A DNA stretch of 64,000 nucleotides, taken from Mycolicibacter sp. MU0102. GTDB lineage: Bacteria > Actinomycetota > Actinomycetes > Mycobacteriales > Mycobacteriaceae. Shown in pieces: positions 58,443 through 64,000 of the stretch (positions are counted from its first letter, which is position 1; every line of letters begins with the position of its first letter). The stretch lies in assembly GCF_963378105.1 (NCBI RefSeq), contig NZ_OY726398.1:620001-684000 (forward strand). The letters run 5' to 3'. The notes beneath the pieces are model-generated. The model saw only the letters and a program-made list of their open reading frames with translations. It was not told where the DNA came from and did no database searches. A program made the position numbers and the translations under genes.

Positions 58443-60104
58443 TACGGTTCCTGCTCGATCAGGGATCCAGCTCCCGTGAAAACCGTGCGGAACGCGCCGC
58501 GGAAGCCGCACCCGGGCCACCGGTTCGGCGTCGAACTCCGACGCGCTCAGGATCACCAGTTCGCTGCACTTGCGGACGGGGCTGTAGACGTAGGTCAGAT
58601 ACCAGCCGGCCGATTCGTCCGTGTACCCCGGTGCTGGAGCGAACACCGCCTCATCCGGTGCGCCTGCCATGCCGTTGACGCCGAACCGGTGGACTTCGGC
58701 GCTGTCGCGGGCCAGGTCGTAGCGGACCAGTCCGTCTGTGCCGACGGCGACGGCGTAGCGGGCCTGTGCGCCGACGCGCCGGTCGTCGACGCGGGGGAAC
58801 TCGATGTCACGGTCGTCGAGCTGAACCTCCTGCACGACGCCCGTGTTCAAGTCGATCGTCCAGCGCCACAGTGCGGCGTCGGTCTCAAAATCACTGTTGC
58901 CGCGCCAGATTTCCGGGTAGCGAACCACCTGCATGACGATCGCGTCGCCCTGGGCCGACGCCACATCGAACGCGTTGGCGACGTGGAAGACGTAACACGG
59001 GTTGATGTCGAACCACCGAACCGGGCCGAAGGGGTCATCGCGGCGCAGCACGCCCAGGCGGGCGCCGTAGTCGTCGTCCCACCGGTACGGCAGGTCGCGC
59101 TCGATGGGCCGGGTGAGCGCAACCTGCGGATTGAACACCAACGGCAGGTCCAGGAACACCACATGTTGTGCGGTCAGGGCGAAGTCGTGCATCAACGTCA
59201 GACCGGGAACATCGATCGGACGGCGAACCTGGACGGCGCCGTCGGCGCCGGCGCGGTAGTAGTTGATGTGCGGGTGGCTGAGGTCGCCGTATCCGAAGAA
59301 ATGCAACTCGCCGGTGACGGGACAGACCTTGGGATGCGGCGCCATGGAATCGATCAGCTTGCCGGCGAAGTCGTAGGCACCCAGCGTGTCCAGATCGGGG
59401 GTGAGCTCATAGGGCAATGCGGTGTCCATCAGCGCCAGGGTCTTGCCGGCGTGCCGGATCACGTGGGTGTTGGCCGCGCTGGAGTGCAGATTGCGGCTGC
59501 CGTCCGGGTTGAACAGCGGCAGGGGGCGATCGAAGCTCTCGGTGCGCACCCAGCGGTTGCGATACCAGGCCGCTCGGCCGTTCTCCAGCCGAACCCCGTG
59601 CACCATGCCGTCGCCGGTGCACCAATGACCGCCCGCTTCGCGGGGGTTGGGCCCGTTGCGTAGGTACCAGCCGTTGAGTTCGGGCGGGATGTAGCCGTCG
59701 ACGGGCAGATCGAAGGCGGTGAGCTCGTCGGGGACCGGAGCGTAGTTGCCGGGGCGAAAGACTCCGAAGACCGTCTCGGGCGGCTGAATGACCGCTACCG
59801 CTGCGTGGGACTTGCGGTGGTCTTGCGCTCCGTTGGCCCGATGGACGACGCCGGCCGCCGCGAGACTTCTGCTGAGTTCGCTGTCGATGGCTGCTGTCAC
59901 GTCGGTGGATTCCAGGTCGGGTTCGGTGAAGTCCTCTTGATCCAGCAGCGACAGCACCGCCGGCATCTCGGACAGTTCGGTGACGGAGTCCTGGCATAGC
60001 GGACACTCGTCGAGGTGCGTCTCGTACTCGCGATAGTCGGAATCCGAGAGTGACCCCAGCACGTAGGCGGCATCCCACATGCCGTACTCGTGGTCAAACG
60101 TCAT
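58440..60104 (-). CDS. Anti-sigma zinc-finger domain fused to a carotenoid cleavage oxygenase
   Basis: A 554-residue single open frame of two parts. Residues 1-60 are a ZAS anti-sigma domain with EYGMWDAAYVLGSLSDSDY and HLDECPLC (His30, Cys34, Cys37), clearly a paralogue of the RslA N-terminus. A linker follows at 60-110. Residues 112-554 are a complete carotenoid oxygenase (RPE65 family) with the four iron His: His257 (APHPK), His306 (MHDF), His374 (FHVANAF) and His543 (GFHGS). There is no TM helix. The start is the ATG at 60104, overlapping the sigma-4 gene (ATGA). I know of no described protein with this pairing; it may release a sigma-like partner when it binds or cleaves a carotenoid. 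Confidence 0.85.
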   Translation of the reverse strand: MTFDHEYGMWDAAYVLGSLSDSDYREYETHLDECPLCQDSVTELSEMPAVLSLLDQEDFTEPDLESTDVTAAIDSELSRSLAAAGVVHRANGAQDHRKSHAAVAVIQPPETVFGVFRPGNYAPVPDELTAFDLPVDGYIPPELNGWYLRNGPNPREAGGHWCTGDGMVHGVRLENGRAAWYRNRWVRTESFDRPLPLFNPDGSRNLHSSAANTHVIRHAGKTLALMDTALPYELTPDLDTLGAYDFAGKLIDSMAPHPKVCPVTGELHFFGYGDLSHPHINYYRAGADGAVQVRRPIDVPGLTLMHDFALTAQHVVFLDLPLVFNPQVALTRPIERDLPYRWDDDYGARLGVLRRDDPFGPVRWFDINPCYVFHVANAFDVASAQGDAIVMQVVRYPEIWRGNSDFETDAALWRWTIDLNTGVVQEVQLDDRDIEFPRVDDRRVGAQARYAVAVGTDGLVRYDLARDSAEVHRFGVNGMAGAPDEAVFAPAPGYTDESAGWYLTYVYSPVRKCSELVILSASEFDAEPVARVRLPRRVPHGFHGSWIPDRAGTV

Positions 60105-60373
60105 TGCACCGTTCCCATGATTCGCAGTGTCTGTTGCAGTGCCCGTAGCGCGTAGTGCAGTTGGGTCTTCACGCTGCCTTCCGCGATCTCCAGATCGACC
60201 GCGATCTGCTCGGTGCTCCATCCGTAGTAATAGGCACGACGTAGCAAAGCCCGGTGTTCAACGGAGAGCCGCGCCAGCGCGGCGGCGACCGTGGCTCGAT
60301 TCGGCGTGAGGTCGCGGTGCAGGGCACTTGAAGCGCTGTCGAAGCGGAGCCGGGCCTGGTCGTCGGTGGTCAT
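60101..60373 (-). CDS. Region-4-only sigma-factor-like protein
   Basis: A 90-residue protein made only of sigma region 4: SVEHRALLRRAYYYGWSTEQIAVDLEIAEGSVKTQLHYALRALQQTLR is very close to residues 127-172 of the SigL next door. Region 2 (core binding, -10) is absent. It could bind the anti-sigma domain or compete for -35 sites rather than start transcription alone. ATG at 60373; its stop overlaps the fusion gene. A possible 28-codon leader peptide ends 6 bases upstream. Confidence 0.85.
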   Translation of the reverse strand: MTTDDQARLRFDSASSALHRDLTPNRATVAAALARLSVEHRALLRRAYYYGWSTEQIAVDLEIAEGSVKTQLHYALRALQQTLRIMGTVQ

Positions 60374-60379
60374 GGCGGC

Positions 60380-60466
60380 TCAGGCCCTGCCGGTACGCGC
60401 AGACGTGTCCGGCCGTGGTGTGCCCGCGGTCGCGAATCGATCTTCCGCTGGTTTTCCTCTACCCAT
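60380..60466 (-). CDS. Possible 28-residue leader peptide
   Basis: ATG at 60466 lies 7 bases after GGGAGG and about 12 bases after the start of transcription expected from the SigL-type promoter. The 28-codon frame (MGRGKPAEDRFATAG...) ends 6 bases before the sigma-4 ATG. It is basic and Thr/Arg-rich with no similarity I know. It could couple translation into the sigma-4 gene. Confidence 0.45.
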   Translation of the reverse strand: MGRGKPAEDRFATAGTPRPDTSARTGRA

Positions 60467-60485
60467 GCACCAGCCTCCCGGAAGT

Positions 60486-60513
60486 GACACGGCGCAGCGT
60501 CCCGTCTGGTTCA
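60486..60513 (-). promoter_or_regulatory. SigL-type promoter of the sigma-4/fusion unit
   Basis: On the minus strand, TGAACC (60513-60508), 16 bases, CGTGTC (60491-60486), an exact fit. It is the only promoter-like element that I see in the 175-base gap before the sigma-4 gene. Confidence 0.8.
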
Positions 60514-60548
60514 GTGTCGCGCGTGCGGGACGGCCGCGGTAGAGGCTT

Positions 60549-61313
60549 TTAGGTGGTGGTGACCAGCGTCAGCTGCCAGGCCTGCAGCCACGGCTTGATC
60601 AGCTGCGCGACGGAGGACTCTTGCGGGTTGTCGCAGGCCGCCTCGGGATCCTCACCGTCGGAATCCACGGTGAGGATGCCGACCGCTTCGGCGGTGCCGT
60701 CCGGGCGCATCCGGTAGGCGGGGCCACCGGCGTCGCCGCAGGTGGTAGTCGCGCTGAACCTGACCTTGCCCTTTTCGCTGGCAGATACCGAACCGCACAT
60801 CGGCTCGCCGCTGCGGACTCCTAAATGACAGAGTGTGTCGCCGATGTCGACGCGCTCGGCCACGCCGCTCACCGGATGCCCATCGACCTCGGAGGTCAAC
60901 GGGAACTTGTCGGGGTCGTCCAAGGTGATCAGGCCGATGTTGTTGCCATCCTTGCCGTCGTAGACGCTCTCGGTGAAGGCGCCGACGGTGGGGTAGAGGG
61001 CACCGTTGTGGATGGACACCGTGCCGGAGCCTCCCGGCTTGTTGCAGTGCCCCGCCGACAGCAGTCCCGGCCGGCCGTCCTTGCTGCGTACCAGGAAACC
61101 CGCGGTGCAGCTGGTGGCCTCGGAGCTGCCGGTAGAGGACACATTGATGCCGACCCCGGGACCGATCGCCTCGGCCGGCGGCTGCGGGATGAGCTGCTGC
61201 ACTGGCTGAGCACGGCTGACCCAGACCATGCCCGCCAGGACTGTGAGTACGCCGGCCGCGATGGACAGGCGCTTGAGCAGGGTTTTGGGCGGGGGTCGTC
61301 GGAAGGCGGCCAT
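60549..61313 (-). CDS. Inactive trypsin-like protein (pseudo-protease)
   Basis: A 254-residue paralogue of the protease at 44540. A TM/signal anchor lies at residues 13-32. His89 in SAGHC is kept, but the catalytic Asp is Asn125 (NNIGLI) and the catalytic Ser is Ala195 (CGDAGGPAY); GCC is read directly from the sequence. The fold Cys residues and the CHLGVRSGEPMCG loop remain, so the protein is likely folded but not proteolytic, perhaps a binding or decoy protein. ATG at 61313. The frame is intact, so it is not a simple pseudogene. Confidence 0.87.
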   Translation of the reverse strand: MAAFRRPPPKTLLKRLSIAAGVLTVLAGMVWVSRAQPVQQLIPQPPAEAIGPGVGINVSSTGSSEATSCTAGFLVRSKDGRPGLLSAGHCNKPGGSGTVSIHNGALYPTVGAFTESVYDGKDGNNIGLITLDDPDKFPLTSEVDGHPVSGVAERVDIGDTLCHLGVRSGEPMCGSVSASEKGKVRFSATTTCGDAGGPAYRMRPDGTAEAVGILTVDSDGEDPEAACDNPQESSVAQLIKPWLQAWQLTLVTTT

Positions 61314-61585
61314 TTAGGCGAGGGTACCGAGGGTGGGGGAGTGTGCGGGTGGGGCGGTTACGCGGAGGGCGAACAAGGGGACGTTGTGAACGGCGTCATC
61401 GGCCCTCTACGCCGAGCCCTGACCGATCGCTGATCATCCCGACGCCGGATTCCGTCCGGGCCTGCCGCAGTTGCGGTCACGTATGAACACAGCGCTGAAG
61501 CGGCGGGCGACGTAGTGTGCAACGCGCTACGCGGGGTCGGAGTAGTGGACCACCGTAGTCGGTCGTGGCCGCTAATCTCCGTCGC

Positions 61586-64000
61586 ATGGACACCGGCGTC
61601 TACGAATCCCTGCTCACCGAGCAGTTGACGGCGCAGCTCGCGCGCCGCACCGACCTGCTCGGCGATTTTGGCACCGTCGACGAAGCCGAGCACTCATTGA
61701 CTATCGCCCGCTACCTCGCGCCTATCATCGAACGGTCCCTGCACGCGGCGCGCACCGTCGAAGACCGCGTGGCCCTGACCCACCGCATCCTGGACGTACT
61801 ACCCGACACCTACACCGACGGTGCCGCACTCCATGCGGGCGAGCCAAGCAAGATCATTCGCCTCGACGAAGTTCGACGGGCAACGGCGCTGAGCGCCACC
61901 AGACTCCCACGTCCAGCCACCCCGTTCTCCGACGCCGCGCTAATGACTAATGGCCGTGGTGAGCCGACCCTGGCTGCCGAGCTGCGCGCTGAGCTGGCCA
62001 GTGCCGACCAGGTGGATCTGCTGTGCGCCTTCGTCAAATGGCAGGGCCTGCGCCTACTGGAGAAGGAACTGACGGAGCTGCGCGAGCGGAACATCCCGCT
62101 GCGCGTCATCACCACCACCTATCTCGGCGCTACCGACGCCCGCGCCCTGGACGCGCTGGTGACCGAGTTCGGCGCCGAGGTCCGGGTCAACTACGACACC
62201 GCCATCACCCGCCTGCACGCCAAGGCGTGGTTGATGCGGCGCAACACCGGCTTCCACACCGCCTATGTCGGCTCCAGCAACCTGTCGCACGCCGCCCTGG
62301 TAGACGGGCTCGAATGGAACGTGCGCCTCTCGGCAATCGGCACCCCGCACCTGTTGGAGAAATTTCGGGCCACCTTCGACTCCTACTGGGAAAACCGTGA
62401 TTTCGAGCCGTACCGGCCCGGCCAAGACGGCGAACGGCTCCGCCAAGCCCTGCAGACCGCATCCGGGGAGCCCAAGCGCGATTCGCTGGCGGTTACCTTG
62501 TCCGGTCTGGAAGTGCGACCGAAACCTTTTCAAGCCGAGATGCTGGAACAACTCGATGCTGAACGCACCCTGCACGATCGGCACCGCAACCTGATCGTGG
62601 CCGCTACCGGAACTGGCAAGACCGTGATGGCCGCGCTGGACTACCGCCGGCTGGCTCGCGACATCCACAGTCGCGACCTCACCCTGCTGTTCGTAGCTCA
62701 CCGCAAGGAAATCCTCGGGCAGGCACAACGCATGTACCGCGAGGTCCTCACCGACGCCACCTTCGGCGAACTCCTCGTCGACGGCCAGCAGCCGACCAAG
62801 TGGCGGCATGTGTTCGCCAGCATCCAATCGTTGGCGGCGAGCCGGTTGGCTGGCATCGATCCCGATCACTTCGACGTCGTCGTGGTCGACGAATTTCACC
62901 ACGCAGAAGCCGCTTCCTATCAACGACTGCTCGATCATGTACAGCCGATCGAGTTGCTGGGTCTCACCGCCACCCCGGAGCGTGCCGACGGTGCGGACGT
63001 GCGCGCCTTTTTCGACGGCCGCATCGCTGCTGAACTGCGCCTCTGGGAGGCGCTGGAACAAAACCTGCTCTGCCCGTTCCACTACTTCGGGATTCACGAC
63101 GGCACTGACTTGGAAACGGTCCAGTGGAAGCGCGGGGGCTATGACCTCGCCGCACTGAGCAGCGTTTACACCGCCAATGACGCCCGCACGCGCATCGTGT
63201 TAAAGCAACTGCGCGACAAGGTTGGAGACGTTGCAGCGATGCGCGCGTTGGGATTCTGTGTCAGTATCGACCACGCCCACTACATGGCGCAGTGTTTTAA
63301 CGATGCCGGGATCCCGGCCTTGGCGGTCTCGGGCGAGACATCCGCAGATGAGCGTCGCGCTGCCCTTGCCGCGCTGCGCAACCGCGAGATCAACATCGTC
63401 TTCGCCGTCGACTTGTTCAACGAGGGGTTGGACATCCCCGAGGTCGACACCGTGCTGTTTTTGCGCCCTACTGAGAGCGCTACTGTCTTCCTGCAGCAAT
63501 TGGGTCGCGGACTACGACTTACCCACGGCAAGACAGTGCTGACCGCGCTGGATTTCGTCGGTCACCAGCGCCGAGAGTTCCGCTTCGACCAACGCTTCCG
63601 CGCCCTGACCGGTACGGCTGGCAAGGCGCTGCAGCATCAGGTTGAGCAAGGCTTTCCGTTCCTGCCATCTGGCAGCCAGATCGTGCTCGACCAAGTCGCC
63701 CAGAAACTGGTGCTGGACAACATCAAACAACAGGTTGCGCCTCGCTGGTCGGCGTTGCTCTCCGAAGTTCGGACACACCCGGATGACCGGCTCGCGGGCT
63801 ACCTCAACGAGTACGGCCGGAGCCTGCCCGACGTCGTGAAGAACAACCGGTCTTGGACCACACTCTGCCGTGAGGCCGGCAAACTATCCGCCGACGCCGG
63901 TCCCCGCGAAACGGAACTGGTCAAACGAGTCCGTGCTCTCGCACACGCCGATGATCGGCTGCGCTGGCAGACGTATCAGGCCATCCTTGATGGAACCGTC
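61586..64000 (+). CDS. PLD-nuclease/SF2-helicase fusion protein, 3' end missing
   Basis: At least 805 residues, running off the window. Residues 120-270 are a PLD-like nuclease half: LHAKAW (His211, Lys213) and GSSNLS. Residues 310 to about 600 are a DExH helicase: VAATGTGKT (Walker A), VVDEFHHAE, GLTATPERADG and QQLGRGLR. The C-terminal part with FLPSGSQIVLDQVAQK resembles DUF3427. Such fusions occur in restriction-like and anti-phage loci. ATG at 61586. The 272 bases upstream hold no gene; a CGTAG/CTACG inverted repeat lies near 61510-61530. Confidence 0.88.
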   Translation, partial: MDTGVYESLLTEQLTAQLARRTDLLGDFGTVDEAEHSLTIARYLAPIIERSLHAARTVEDRVALTHRILDVLPDTYTDGAALHAGEPSKIIRLDEVRRATALSATRLPRPATPFSDAALMTNGRGEPTLAAELRAELASADQVDLLCAFVKWQGLRLLEKELTELRERNIPLRVITTTYLGATDARALDALVTEFGAEVRVNYDTAITRLHAKAWLMRRNTGFHTAYVGSSNLSHAALVDGLEWNVRLSAIGTPHLLEKFRATFDSYWENRDFEPYRPGQDGERLRQALQTASGEPKRDSLAVTLSGLEVRPKPFQAEMLEQLDAERTLHDRHRNLIVAATGTGKTVMAALDYRRLARDIHSRDLTLLFVAHRKEILGQAQRMYREVLTDATFGELLVDGQQPTKWRHVFASIQSLAASRLAGIDPDHFDVVVVDEFHHAEAASYQRLLDHVQPIELLGLTATPERADGADVRAFFDGRIAAELRLWEALEQNLLCPFHYFGIHDGTDLETVQWKRGGYDLAALSSVYTANDARTRIVLKQLRDKVGDVAAMRALGFCVSIDHAHYMAQCFNDAGIPALAVSGETSADERRAALAALRNREINIVFAVDLFNEGLDIPEVDTVLFLRPTESATVFLQQLGRGLRLTHGKTVLTALDFVGHQRREFRFDQRFRALTGTAGKALQHQVEQGFPFLPSGSQIVLDQVAQKLVLDNIKQQVAPRWSALLSEVRTHPDDRLAGYLNEYGRSLPDVVKNNRSWTTLCREAGKLSADAGPRETELVKRVRALAHADDRLRWQTYQAILDGTV

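Noticed and set aside
58377..59663. Plus-strand open frame of 428 codons
   Set aside because: Antisense to the carotenoid oxygenase, which has all four iron ligands; the plus frame has no recognisable domain.

Overview
The window is high-GC actinobacterial DNA whose first 30 kb follow, gene by gene, the menaquinone region of mycobacteria (the Rv0545c to Rv0566c block of M. tuberculosis, recalled from memory, not searched). Compact gene packing, many GTG starts, ATGA/GTGA overlaps, MmpL, SigL/RslA, WXG100 and F420-type proteins all point to a Mycobacterium/Mycolicibacterium chromosome. Species cannot be decided from the sequence alone. No rRNA, prophage, transposase or CRISPR was seen, and no gap between genes exceeds 300 bases.

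1-31 kb: pitA (partial), a VOC protein, an SDR, menB, then a divergent aldo/keto reductase/TetR pair with two identical-type operators, an amidohydrolase, and an inserted WXG100 / type VII polymorphic toxin / immunity cassette. The quinone genes resume with menC, a PknH-sensor lipoprotein, bpoC, menD, a membrane protein, menG, an Rv0560c-like methyltransferase, menJ, grcC1, htpX, a solo HicB flanked by an inverted repeat, a SulP carrier, gpsA, a second divergent SDR/TetR pair with twin operators, a Baeyer-Villiger type monooxygenase, YajQ, tRNA-Tyr with a textbook terminator, and the Rv0552-like amidohydrolase. A methyltransferase at 29.9 kb has a near-consensus DosR box and an IdeR-like box in front of it.

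31-49 kb: DUF309-galT-galK (overlapping), a large flippase-like protein with an internal kinase-like segment, a possible secreted-effector operon with two small membrane proteins (36.9-38.8 kb), lipid-metabolism genes, an intact secreted serine protease, SelO, a VapBC pair and an MmpL transporter.

49-61 kb is the most unusual part. Four promoters of the form TGAACC-N16-CGTGTC (allowing one change each in two of them), which is the pattern I know for mycobacterial SigL, precede (i) a type III PKS / ICMT methyltransferase / flavoprotein operon like Streptomyces srsABC, (ii) a ThDP enzyme / SRPBCC / KAS III-like / HisC-like aminotransferase operon, (iii) sigL-rslA itself, and (iv) a unit that encodes a possible 28-codon leader peptide, a protein consisting only of sigma region 4, and a 554-residue fusion of a zinc-finger anti-sigma domain to a carotenoid cleavage oxygenase. 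The sigma-4 protein and the fusion are paralogues of SigL and of the RslA N-terminus. I read the whole block as one SigL-governed secondary-metabolite locus with an unusual second sigma/anti-sigma module. It is followed by a paralogue of the serine protease that has lost its catalytic Asp and Ser. The window ends inside a PLD-nuclease/SF2-helicase gene that may be a defence protein.
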